Source: Bolinopsis microptera
Lineage: Eukaryota > Ctenophora > Tentaculata > Lobata > Bolinopsidae
Direction: 5' to 3'
Length of the DNA stretch: 64,000 nt
Assembly: GCF_026151205.1 (NCBI RefSeq)
Contig: NC_087082.1
Coordinates: forward strand, 10,734,901-10,798,900
Part shown: in pieces, positions 47,111 to 59,500 of the stretch
Layout of the letters: each line of letters starts with the position of its first letter
How positions within the stretch are numbered: position 1 is the stretch's first letter
The notes under the pieces: model-generated
Databases searched by the model: none
Told to the model about the DNA's origin: nothing
The model's input: the letters and a program-made list of their open reading frames with translations, nothing else
Translations under genes and position numbers: made by a program

Positions 47111-48390
47111 CATTGCAAGTGGTAAATCACTAGGAATATCAGAGAGCAATGTACTAATAAATAAAACACTTATGTACTAATGTTGTATGCAGATCCTTCA
47201 ATGTGCATCGCTATAATAATAAACACTAGGTAAGTGATCGTTGAGCGCTATGTGCAGTGTGTACCTACATATAGATCTATACTTATCACTAGCTCTAAAA
47301 TGTCGAAGAAGCCAAGTGGTTACAAATTAAAAAAAAATAAGTACCTGTATTGTTGGAGAGACTATTGAACGGTACCGATAGAAATACTATGATGATATAA
47401 GATACAGGTGTGCAATCAGGTCCCTTTACTAAGTCGTATGAGCAATTGAAAGTGTTGGCCCTTTAAAAAAGGAACCCCCTTCAGACAAAATATATATTAG
47501 GACCCATCCTTGCCGGCTTTTGCGGTGATAACTAAATGTTAAATAGGTACTTACTGATGTTGGGTATTAAAGTAAGTACCCACATAATTCTTAAATTCAT
47601 AAACATAGGCAAATATACCGTATTAGTAGGGTATTGTCAATGTGTGACTTAATAATAAACTAGAAACATTTTTGAGATTACAAAAAATACCCTAAATAAA
47701 AACTAGAAACCTATATTGAGAGACATTGCAAGTTGAAATTGATAAATGAAGCCTTGTTACAGAGCATTAACTGTTTCTGGAAATGAGCAGAGACCTAATT
47801 AATAACAAGGTACTAACTGGTTTTGAAGATAGCAAGTGTACACACCAATAATACATTCGACCTATGGAAATAAACTTTCTTTCCAACATTCTAAAGAAGC
47901 AGTGAGTGTTGTACCTCTGGGATAAATAAAAACACAATACATGAGTTCCATCTTTCCTTCAGTGCTCTGCTTTGGACATTAGCGTGTGTACATATAATCT
48001 ATCCTAATTGCAAAAGTCAAGGACATGATTGAGACATTGTCAAGTGTGTACCTTAAATACAGCCTAAATTTAATTTAAATGGCTGTGTTGAGAAGCATGC
48101 AACGGAGACCTTAAAGCAATATCTTGGCCTGGGACGTGGTGGCTGAAGCCCATTGCAAGTGGTTTCCCGTAAATAAAACCTTTAAAATCCATAAACCTGG
48201 TTTACCTGTTTGTTGATAGGTGCTAAGTGTGGTATCCTAAATACTAACCTCAACAAAAAATAACACAAGCCGTACCTTGATGTTGATAGTATGAATAAAA
48301 TTGGAATAACAATAATAATGGAACCTAAAATAAATAACACATATACACGATGTCTGATACATTATAAGGGTTTTACCTTATTATAGAAGA
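47111..48390. other. Garbled segment inside the array, probably a chimeric consensus
   Basis: In order, the segment shows damaged versions of 38690-39918 (GPCR 5' end, its flank and the RT fragment: for example GCCGGCTTTTGCGGT at 47512 and GAGTTCCATCTTTCCTTCAG at 47943), interleaved with array words such as GAGAGCATTGCAAGTG. Insertions and deletions occur every few bases. It looks like a consensus of two misaligned read sets, not like ordinary decay. Confidence 0.6.
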
Positions 48391-50982
48391 AATAATAACA
48401 CTAGGTACCTGATGTTGAGAGCATTGCAAGTGTGTACCCAAATAATAACACTAGGTACCTGATGTTGAGAGCATTGCAAGTGTGTACCTAAATAAGAACC
48501 TAAATAATAACACTAGGTACCTGATGTTAAGAGCATTGCAAGTGTGTACCTAAATAATAACACTAGGTACCTGATGTTGAGAGTAGTGCAAGTGTGTACC
48601 TAAATAATAACACTAGGTACCTGATGTTGAGAGCATTGCAAGTGTGTACCTAAATAAACACTAGGTACCTGATGTTGAGAGTAGTGCAAGTGTGTACCTA
48701 AATAATAACACTAGGTACCTGATGTTGAGAGCATTGCAAGTGTGTACCCAAATAATAACACTAGGTACCTGATGTTGAGAGCATTGCAAGTGTGTACCTA
48801 AATAATAACACTAGGTACCTGATGTTGAGAGCAGTGCAAGTGTGTACCTAAATAATAACACTAGGTACCTGATGTTGAGAGCATTGCAAGTGTGTACCTA
48901 AATAAGAACCTAAATAATAACACTAGGTACCTGATGTTGAGAGCAGTGCAAGTGTGTACCTAAATAATAACACTAGGTACCTGATGTTGAGAGCATTGCA
49001 AGTGTGTACCTAAATACTAACCTAAATAATAACACTAGGTACCTGATGTTGAGAGCATTGCAAGTGTGTACCTAAATAAGAACCTAAATAATAACACTAG
49101 GTACCTGATGTTGAGAGCATTGCAAGTGTGTACCTAAATAAGAACCTAAATAATAACACTAGGTACCTGATGTTGAGAGCATTGCAAGTGTGTACCTAAA
49201 TAAGAACCTAAATAATAACACTAGGTACCTGATGTTGAGAGCATTGCAAGTGTGTACCTAAATAAGAACCTAAATAATAACACTAGGTACCTGATGTTGA
49301 GAGCATTGCAAGTGTGTACCTAAATAAGAACCTAAATAATAACACTAGGTACCTGATGTTGAGAGCATTGCAAGTGTGTACCTAAATAAGAACCTAAATA
49401 ATAACACTAGGTACCTGATGTTGAGAGCATTGCAAGTGTGTACCTAAATAAGAACCTAAATAATAACACTAGGTACCTGATGTTGAGAGCATTGCAAGTG
49501 TGTACCTAAATAATAACACTGGGTACCTGATGTTGAGAGCATTGCAAGTGTGTACCTAAATAAGAACACTAGGTACCTGATGTTGAGAGCATTGCAAGTG
49601 TGTATCTAAATAATAACACTGGGTACCTGATGTTGAGAGCATTGCAAGTGTGTACCTAAATAATAACACTGGGTACCTGATGTTGAGAGCATTGCAAGTG
49701 TGTACCTAAATAAGAACACTAGGTACCTGATGTTGAGAGCATTGCAAGTGTGTATCTAAATAATAACACTGGGTACCTGATGTTGAGAGCATTGCAAGTG
49801 TGTACCTAAATAATAACACTAGGTACCTGATGTTGAGAGCATTGCAAGTGTGTACCTAAATAAGAACCTAAATAATAACACTAGGTACCTGATGTTGAGA
49901 GCATTGCAAGTGTGTACCTAAATAATAACACTGGGTACCTGATGTTGAGAGCATTGCAAGTGTGTACCTAAATAATAACACTAGGTACCTGATGTTGAGA
50001 GCATTGCAAGTGTGTACCTAAATAAGAACCTAAATAATAACACTAGGTACCTGATGCTGAGAGCATTGCAAGTGTGTACCTAAATAAGAACCTAAATAAT
50101 AACACTAGGTACCTGATGTTGAGAGCTTTGCAAGTGTGTACCTAAATAAGAACCTAAATAATAACACTAGGTACCTGATGTTGAGAGCATTGCAAGTGTG
50201 TACCTAAATAAGAACCTAAATAATAACACTAGGTACCTGATGTTGAGAGCATTGCAAGTGTGTACCTAAATAATAACACTAGGTACCTGATGTTGAGAGC
50301 ATTGCAAGTGTGTACCTAAATACTAACCTAAATAATAACACTAGGTACCTGATGTTGAGAGCATTGCAAGTGTGTACCCAAATAATAACACTAGGTACCT
50401 GATGTTGAGAGCAGTGCAAGTGTGTACCTAAATAAGAACCTAAATAATAACACTAGGTACCTGATGTTGAGAGCATTGCAAGTGTGTACCTAAATAAGAA
50501 CCTAAATAATAACACTAGGTACCTGATGTTGAGAGCATTGCAAGTGTGTACCTAAATAATAACACTAGGTACCTGATGTTGAGAGCAGTACAAGTGTGTA
50601 CCTAAATAATAACACTAGGTACCTGATGTTGAGAGCATTGCAAGTGTGTACCTAAATAAGAACCTAAATAATAACACTAGGTACCTGATGTTGAGAGCAT
50701 TGCAAGTGTGTACCTAAATAATAACACTGGGTACCTGATGTTGAGAGCATTGCAAGTGTGTACCTAAATAAGAACCTAAATAATAACACTAGGTACCTGA
50801 TGTTGAGAGCATTGCAAGTGTGTACCTAAATACTAACCTAAATAATAACACTAGGTACCTGATGTTGAGAGCATTGCAAGTGTGTACCTGAATAATAACA
50901 CTAGGTACCTGATGTTGAGAGCAGTACAAGTGTGTACCTAAATAATAACCTAAATACTAACCTAAATAATAACACTAGGTAC
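48391..50982. repeat. Long 50/62-bp minisatellite array, right part (about 45 units)
   Basis: Same units as 39922-47110, with more 62-bp variants and some with GGGTACC or CAGTACAAG. The array ends exactly at the donor of exon 2 of copy D (50983), which shares its first intron bases. Confidence 0.95.
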
Positions 50983-51474
50983 CTGATATTGATACGTAGG
51001 ATGTAGTCCATAATAAAGCCGTAACTCAGCAACAAAACTATCACATATCTAAACCAGCCCTGAAGAGAGAAAACAACAGGTTAAACACAAACAAGGGATG
51101 AAAAATTGAGAGGCGGTGTTATTTCATTACTAATAATTTACATATCGCGACAGTTTAGGTTCTGGGGAGGGAAAGGTTGTAGTCTGTAAGTGTTTAAGCA
51201 GAAACCTATGTATTCATTAGGCTTGAATAGTTTAATATTTAAATTTTCACCAAAAATGATAATGCTATTAATAGCTGGGCACCATAATTAACCATAGACA
51301 TATGGTGTTTAATAATAAAATAATAAACAAATATTAGATAAATAATAACATATAACTTACGGCTGATTTAACAGAAGTCTTGCTCTGAACGCTGTTCTCC
51401 ACTCCGTCTCCTCCGAGTAACGGAACACTCGAGTCTACAATACCTTCATCTGACATATCATCATAATCCACCAT

Positions 51475-52244
51475 CTTCAAGTGATTAAAAGGTTAAGAAC
51501 AAGTATTTTAATTAGTAAATAAATAATTAGTAACTAGCTATTAAGTAAGTGTGTGTATAACTACTGTTTGAAACTAGAACAAGTGGAGAATAAAAGCTAT
51601 AACATTTCAACATTAACATGAAACTTAATACATAGAACTAGAAGTGACTGTGTTGACATACACATCATCTTGAGAAATAAGATATGTGAATTAAATATAT
51701 TATGAGCTGTTTTGCACCTGTTATGTCGAGAGCATGGCACGAGATAAGAAATGAGAGATAGGACATTTGAAATAAATAGTAAATACGAATTTCAAGAAAT
51801 ATGACACTTTGACATAACAAAATCAAACACAACGCTACATAAAATTATTCAAAGCTACGAATTATATTATTATATAATATAGATACCTACCGGCAACACT
51901 TCATGTTTAACCTATAACTTAAAAGATGGTCGGCCACACGCAAAATAAACAAAACCAAAACAGCTTTATCCTTTAAGATCCTCAAGTAAGCATATTTCCT
52001 CATCATGCGACTTTGTGGATCTTGAATATTGGAGATCAAATTCCACAAAAAAATGTATCTAGTAGATGCTCTGATGAAACTCTACACTGCCATGACTACA
52101 TTTTACTCCAACATCGCCACATTTCTTCCACACACTCCTATTTTTATCTAGACACTTATTTTACTTCGGTGTATTCCAACAGCCACAATGTTACACAAGT
52201 GCAACCAGCCAATTACAGGAAGCCGAAGGATCTTTTTGGCCAGT
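51475..52244. other. Upstream region of copy D
   Basis: The first 70 bp match the upstream region of copy C up to the TTAA at about 51542. No other gene or element was recognised; a 77-codon plus-strand frame at 52013 has no known domain. Confidence 0.5.
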
Positions 52245-52492
52245 GACGGTTAAGGTAGTGTGTACCATACTTTCTTCGTCCGAGACTTTGCTGCAATGTG
52301 CAGCTCCTCATTTAACCCTCACACCCGATTTCTCGAGTATTCGGCTGAGTAGACCGGGGGGCTGCATAGACCACTCATGATCCTTAGCTGAACGTCGACG
52401 ACGCTCACCCCACGACCAGGCAGTCAGTGGGTTTCGAACTCGCAACCTAACGATTGTAAGACAGGCGTTCTAACCAACTGCGCTACCTGGCG
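52245..52492 (-). mobile_element. tRNA-derived SINE
   Basis: On the minus strand the 5' end (52492) begins CGCCAGGTAGCGCAGTTGGT, containing a Pol III A box (TAGCGCAGTTGG). A B box follows (GCGAGTTCGAAACCC, 52428-52442). The anticodon stem does not pair well, so it is not a tRNA gene. A non-tRNA body of about 170 bp follows. Adjacent to the head, CTGGCGCTACCTAGGCCTAAC is partly duplicated (52486-52529). Confidence 0.7.
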
Positions 52493-52529
52493 CTACCTAG
52501 GCCTAACCTGGCGCTACCTAGGCCTAACA

Positions 52530-53557
52530 AACTTTAAACTATACACGCATTTATTTGTTCATTGCTAATATCAATCATAGATACCGAACACCACCGATCA
52601 CAGGAGCATTTCATCGAGGGCAAGCAAAAGAACTGCGATATTTGACAATCTATTATGATGTTCACCGCAATGATATTCCTGACAGTTTCGTAACATACCA
52701 GCGGTGTAATAATAGTAATAATCTCTGTAGTCTGTAATGGTTCAAGAGAGTCGCAGCTCCTGACCATCACTGGAATATGACTTCAAGATTCAGGGACAGT
52801 TGCAGAAACCAGCTTCCCGACTTAGATAAAACTGTTCAAGGTTTGCCATTTTGTAATTTCGATATGTCTGGTATCAGTGCGTGGGCAAGAGAGAGACTTC
52901 TTCATTCTGACAATAGTGTCAAGCAGGTAATGGACAGGAGAAATGTCAAAATTCAAGAGAAAGCTTGTCAGCATTGATTGCGTGGTGATACTGGTTTCAT
53001 TTATTTTACTTCAGAATCTAAGTTCAGAACGGTAACCTATAATAATATACACAACTTGAAACAGACTCCACAGATCTGAAAAACTCAATTAATCGGTACA
53101 ATTATAGCATTAATGCTCAAAATACAACCACATATCTAAATTTAATTAAAGTACCACGGTATTATATCTCTCTAAACAACGACTGTCAAAATGGTGTTAT
53201 GACGTCACAAAACTCCTTATAAGGTAATAACGTGGTGTTGCGCCGTCAAAATGGTGTACACTAAATGACAGTTTCACTTTACAGTACCCCTCTGACGTCA
53301 GCTAACTGAGGTAATCTTGCTGGAACAGTGTGTTTGTGTCTGGAGTGCAGGGTTTCATGATTTGCTGGGGCCCGGCATTTCCGAGACTTTGGGGTTGTTG
53401 GGGTGCAGGGATTCAATCACCTGTATTGTAGAGTTTCAGAATTTCAGATATCAGAATTTCAGTTTAACTCGCGAGGTACCTAACAAGTGAGAAAAACGGG
53501 AATTTCCACGTCATTTTGAATTAAGATATTGTGACCGTTTAAAATAACAGGCCCTAA
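52530..53557. other. Intergenic stretch between copy D and the ABHD13-like gene
   Basis: Two plus-strand frames (52555-52737 and 52777-52977) of 60-66 codons have no recognised domain. AATGGTGT and CGTCAAAATGGTG words repeat at 53190-53260. The right end should be 3' untranslated sequence of the ABHD13-like gene. Confidence 0.45.
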
Positions 53558-56500
53558 TTAACGTTGTCCATACAGCCACAATAATAATCTACAAACCTCA
53601 GCCAGGAAGCGGTTGAGAGCCTCGTAGTAGCCGTAACATTGCCAAGTCCCATTGTGGGTTCCACTCTCAAAACACTCGATACGCTTCATGGTGCTGCCAC
53701 ATAACTGTGGGGTCAGATCAGCTAATATGTGAGATCAGATCAACTAATTTGTCAATTTGTGGGATCATATCAAATAATATGTGGGATCAGATCAACTAAT
53801 ATGTGGGATCAGATCAACTAATTTGTCAATTTGTGGAATGAGATCAAATAATATGTGGGATTAGATCAGCTAATATGTGGGATCAGATCAGCTAATATGT
53901 GGGATCAGATCAACTAATTTGTCAATTTGTGGGATCAGATCAAATAATATGTGGGATTAGATCAGCTAATATGTGGGATCAGATCAGCTAATATGTGGGA
54001 TCAGATCAACTAATTTGTCAATTTGTGGGATCAGATCAAATAATATGTGGGATTAGATCAGCTAATATGTGGGATCAGAGTAGCTAATATGTGGGATCAG
54101 AGTAGCTAATATGTGAGATCAGATCAAAAGGTTTTAAACCTGAAGGAAATTTAATTTGAGAAAGGTTAATTTAACCTGTTTGGAAGTCCCAGAGTCCAAC
54201 CAATTTCACCATTTTGCTCCAAATTTTCGGCCTTCCCAGTCCCCCATTGAATTTTTCAAAAGTGTTTCTAAACTGCTATAAAAATCTCTCTAAAAAAGCC
54301 AGGTTCAAACATTGTCAGCTTAGGTTGAGGTGCCACTTTTTGAACTTATTTTTTACCTATGGTGGCGTTTACAGTGCAATGCGCGCATCGTGTACACTAC
54401 AGTGCAATGAGCACCAAAGAATTGGTTCAGTACGCGAATCTCCATAAATCTATAAAAAGCTATACAACTAATAAATTAACAACGAAACTCTAAATACCCA
54501 TATATCGTTCAGAGCACCAAGAGAATATTAACTAATTGTACAACACTACAGATCAACTAATGGGATGGAAGCGTTCTAAATGAAAAGCTCAAATGAAGGA
54601 ATGCATTCTACTATTGTACTTATAATAAACCAAGTCTGCTCATACATCCAGAGCAGACTTAGAAATCATCATAATAATATAATAGTTAAGTAAAATACCG
54701 CTATATATAACATTATAATTAGTATGTCGCCTAAATAATTACAAGCATGTGCTCGCTATTCATGTTTATCCAGATCTCTCCGCATTGTTCTTCAACATTT
54801 TCTTAAACTTAGTTTCTTGAATTAAAGTCAAAGCAAGCTCATGAGAGAGGAAAACGCAGATAAAGATCTAACATATTCTAGAGCAAATCAAAGGTTATAT
54901 AATATAATATATTAATTAAGCGGCATAAATCAAATCAGTAAAATGTAAATTTGAATAGGTAAGTAATTAGGGAAGCGGAAGAAGATATTATATAATCAAC
55001 TTACAGTGTATAATGTACAATGTACAATGTATAATCAACTTACAGTGCATAATGTACAATGTATAATCAACTTACAGTGTATAATGTACAATGTACAATG
55101 TATAATCAACTTACAGACTATAATGTACAATGTACAATGTATAATCAACTTACAGTGTATAGATCGCGGGTCATTTTGGGAGGGACGAGTGTATCAGCCA
55201 TACCAGATATGAATAGAGTGGGAGAAGATACCCGTTTTATCTCCTCTACACTCAGAAACTGAAAGAAAACATCATCATCAAAAACATCATCATCAAAAAA
55301 CATTTAAATAATTATAAACAAGAATTTATCTTTGTGTCCATATTTCATTATAAGGGAGTCCTTTGTGTCCACATTTCATTATATTGGAGTCAACGCAAAG
55401 GCAACAAATTAACACTGGTCAAAATATTGCAACACATGGTTAGTGGTTACGGATGTTAAGAATTAAGATGCACCTGAAATCTGAGTGAGGAACAACATAC
55501 CGACCCGGCATTTAATTTAGTAGAGCAGACTCGGTCGTAGAAAGATATTAGAAATTAAAAAGAAGACCGATGTCCCAAATGATCACCCTACCGCATCCTT
55601 TATACTTTATAGAGCAATACTAGTTCAAGTTCAACCGTAACTCTGGAATGGGCACTCCTATACCCTAATGGGCACCCTAAGGGTACTAGTTAGGGGACCC
55701 TGACTAATTCCCAATTAATATTAATAGTCCGACAAGGCGACAAAGTTACTAAGAAATTATTTCTTCTTGAAAAGATGGACGAGCACAGCTGTGCCCAAAT
55801 ACCTAGTCAGACGTCCGGGGGAGGGGGGTGATCTGAAAATCTGCGATTTTAGCGGACGTCCTAAGTAGATGGCCCCCTAGTCAATGACGTAGTTATCAAG
55901 GAGTAAGGTGATAACAAACCGTGCGTGATGGCGCGCGCGGCGTGCGTCGGTACATTACCGAATTGGCCCCAAACCCACACACTAGCCTGGCTCCTTTTCT
56001 CTCTTCACTTAAATTGTTATCATTACTTAACCAATACTTAAATAGTGACTTCTGCCTTTCTGCTACTGCCAATGAAACGAAAGTCATTCACACAGAAATT
56101 AATCTACATTATATTTATAGTTAATGTTAGCACAAGATAATAAGTAAAAAGTCACCCTGCTAACCAATAGTAAATAGTAACCTTGTTTCTGTAGCAGAAT
56201 AAAGGAAGGTATTTAGTTAGAGGGAAGATGACATGTGCCATCTCTGGAATGGAAGTGAAGGTATTCTCCAGGATCAGGGCGAATATCTTGTCTTGATACA
56301 GTTTACTGGCAGACAGGTGAACCGCCACTCCTCCGCCTAAAGTTTTGTAATATTGTATTATCAATAATATAAATATTATTAATATTTACAATACTACACT
56401 ATCAATATCACAATTTAATTTACTTAATTAATATTATTACTTATTTATTTTAGTAATATAGCGGAGAGGTGAACCGCTACTCCTCCACCTAAAGTTTTTA

Positions 56501-59500
56501 ATATTTTATATCAATATTATGAATATTATTAATATTTACTATATTATTACAATATCAATATCACAATTTATTTAATTAATATTATTATTTATTTATTTTA
56601 ATAATATAGCGGAGAGGTGAACCGCTACTCCTCCACCTGTCATTAAATTGAAACTATTTCAGAAGTCCTGTTTAATAATTGATTTCCCACATATGACAAG
56701 AGATATTGGCAGAAACTGCAGTAACTTGTGAAGTTTTGACATTTAGAAAGATTAGACGTGGGCGTTTTTAAAGACTATCCCTTATTTAGAACTTTCATTT
56801 AATAAATTCCAGCATCAGAAGTCATGTTTACGAATTTATTTAAATTACGGGCAAATATCATTCAATTTAAGTCTTATGTTTCAGTACCTATTACTCAAAG
56901 TTAATAAAATTTCAAAGTTAACAGCTCAATAATATAAGGGAGAGATGAACCGCCACTTTAATGACTACTCCACCTGAGTTAAATTGTTACACTTTCCCGC
57001 GTTATGTTTCTATTATTATCGGAAATAACGCGCTCTTTAAAGTTATATTTACCAAGGCTCCGTCCATATACAATAATCCTTCGTCTATCGATATCTTCTC
57101 TTGAAAGAAGAAACTCTAATCCACCCTCAGCATCCATCTTCATTCCTGGATAAGAGTTTATTGGATCAAAAGAAACCCCATGTAGCCTAATTTGAATGTC
57201 CAGTAGAGAGAAATGATACTTTAAGGGGGCCGGGGGGGGTGTTCATCAAAATTCTCTCGAAATCGACTTTATAGTTGTTTCTGATAGAGGGGAGTGATAT
57301 CTATCAGCTGCTTTTGGTCCCATGGAAAAATATTGTTCCTAGCCGAAATTATTGCCGGTCTAAGGTCAGCGCTTATGTGTAATTGTATTGCGCGAGCGAT
57401 TTTCAATCGCAAATTCTGAAAATCGAGTCTAAAAATCTATCTTCTCCCACATTTTTTGAGTAATCACCCTGAAACTTTCAGGATATGTTCTAGGGACCAT
57501 TTAAAAGAGATCACTAGGACAAAATTTTGAGATAGGCCTTTAAAAAATTTTATTCAATTTTGAAAATCTTGGACCTCAAAAAATTGTAAAAAAACGAGGT
57601 CCAAGATTTTCAAAATTGAATAAAAAATTTTTAAAGGCCATCTCAAAATTTAGTCTGAGCGATCTCTTTTAAATGGTCCCTAGAACATATCCTGAAAGTT
57701 TCAGGGTGATTACTCAAAAAATGTGGGAGAAGATAGAATTTTAGACTCGATTTTCAGAATTTGCGATTGAAAATCGCTCGCGCAATACAATTACACATAA
57801 GCGCTGACCTTAAACCGGCGATAATTTCGGCTAGGAACAATATTTTTCCATGGGACCAAAAGCAGCTGATAGATATCACTCCCCTCTATCAGAAACAACT
57901 ATAAAGTCGATTTCGAGATAATTTTGATGAAGACCACCCCCAGCTGGGTAAAAAGTTGTGCTATCGGCTATAAAGTATAGATTCACCATATTCGGATGCC
58001 AGTCCATCACTCTTCCCGAATCCCCTCCACTCTAACAAGAAGATATTGCACCCACAGAAACTATGAAGAGCTTTAGCGTTTATCAGTCGGTGTCCCACGT
58101 TCCCCGCGTTGCCGTGCAGGAAGATAACAGTGGGCGCGGTCGCTAGCTGAGGGAGGGGGGCATGTTAGATACTGCACAGTAAACAAAACCTGATTTACCG
58201 TAGCATTAAAGTCATTGAAATGGCCCATCAAACATAAATACCGCGTCATTTGATTTTAAACTAAGTTTCACACTCTTTAGCAGAGTAGTAGAGCGGTTCA
58301 TTAAGGGGGGAGGGGGGTTCACCCTGATTTTTTGTGAACCTTGGTTTCGAGATAGCAAGTCCGGTGACCAACAAACTAGGACCGGTGACCGAACTTTTGA
58401 GGGGGTCCCGGACCCTAACAGCCAAACGGTGCCCGCGGGGCAGCCACGCCCATATTTGGTCCAAATTAGGCCCAATTTAGCCAAATACCCTAAACATGCC
58501 CAAAATCCAGATTTTAGGTTCTCTACTTGTAGCTAGTGGTCCCCTAAATTCGTAAATGAATTTTCATCAAGATTGGACAAAAAATGACTGAGTTATGAGC
58601 CAAAAACCATATGACCATATTTGGGCATACGCACCAAATTTGATCGATTTTGGCCCATAAATTGGTCAAATATCAATATTTTTGAATGAATCTAACTTTA
58701 TATGGAAGGTAAGCCTATACTACACATTATCTATGATTATCAGCTCAGTAGCTACCTAACTGTGGATTCTGTGTTCAAATAATCGCAAAAAATTAACAAA
58801 ATTGCCCATATCTCAGTTCGCGAAATTTTTTTAAAGGCCTAACTCAACATTTTAATACAAAACGTAAGGTCGAAATGCGATTCTACGTTGATTATGAAAA
58901 TTTCATGTAAAAATATTGAAACCCTATTGAGTTCTATTGTTTTGAGTGAAATCAGTTTTGCAAATATCGCGAACTGAGATATGGGCGGTTTTGTTAATTT
59001 TTGGCGATTATTTAAACACAGAATCCACAGTTAGTTAGATACTGAGCTGATAATCATAGAGAATGTGTAGTATATGCTTACTTTCCATATAAAGTTGGTT
59101 TGATTCAAAATTATTGATATTTGACCAATTTATGGGCCAAAATCGATCAAATTTGGTGTGTATGTCCAAATATGGTCATATGGTTTTTGTCTCATAACTC
59201 AGTCATTTTTTGTCCAATCTTGATGAAAATTCCTATACGAATTAAGGGGACCACTAGCTACAAGTACAGCACCTAAAATTTGGATTTTGGGCATGTTCAG
59301 GGTATTTGGCTAAATTGGGCCTAATTTGGACCAAATATGGGCGTGGCTGCCCCGCGGGCACCGTTTGGCTGTTAGGGTCCGGGACCCCCTCAAAAGTTCG
59401 GTCACCGGTCCTAGTTTGTTGGTCAACTGCTATCTCGAAACCAAGTTTCACAAAAAAATCAGGGTGAACCCCCCCCCCCCCCCCCCCCTTAAGTTCACCA

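Larger units (their letters stand above)
35411..51474 (-). pseudogene. SLC17-like transporter, copy D, with a one-base deletion and a 14-kb intron
   Basis: Exons (minus strand): 51474-51361, 51059-50983, 37030-36948, 36785-36194 and 36070-35411. Exon 5 is 660 bases where A and C have 661; the missing base is in CCACCGAAG (about 35944) where C has CCACCGGAAG. The frame breaks after MIYLGYTS, but the remaining sequence would be intact in the other frame. Exons 1 and 2 are almost identical to those of copy C. Intron 2 spans about 14 kb and contains the second GPCR gene and the long 50-bp array. Either D is a young pseudogene or the assembly dropped a G. Assignment of the distant exons 1-2 to D rests on order, strand, phase and matching with C. 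Confidence 0.75.

Noticed and set aside
39922-50982. CRISPR array
   Set aside because: The units are contiguous near-identical 50/62-bp repeats without unique spacers, in a eukaryotic intron.
52420-52492. tRNA gene
   Set aside because: A and B boxes are present, but the anticodon stem does not pair and the sequence continues into a SINE body.
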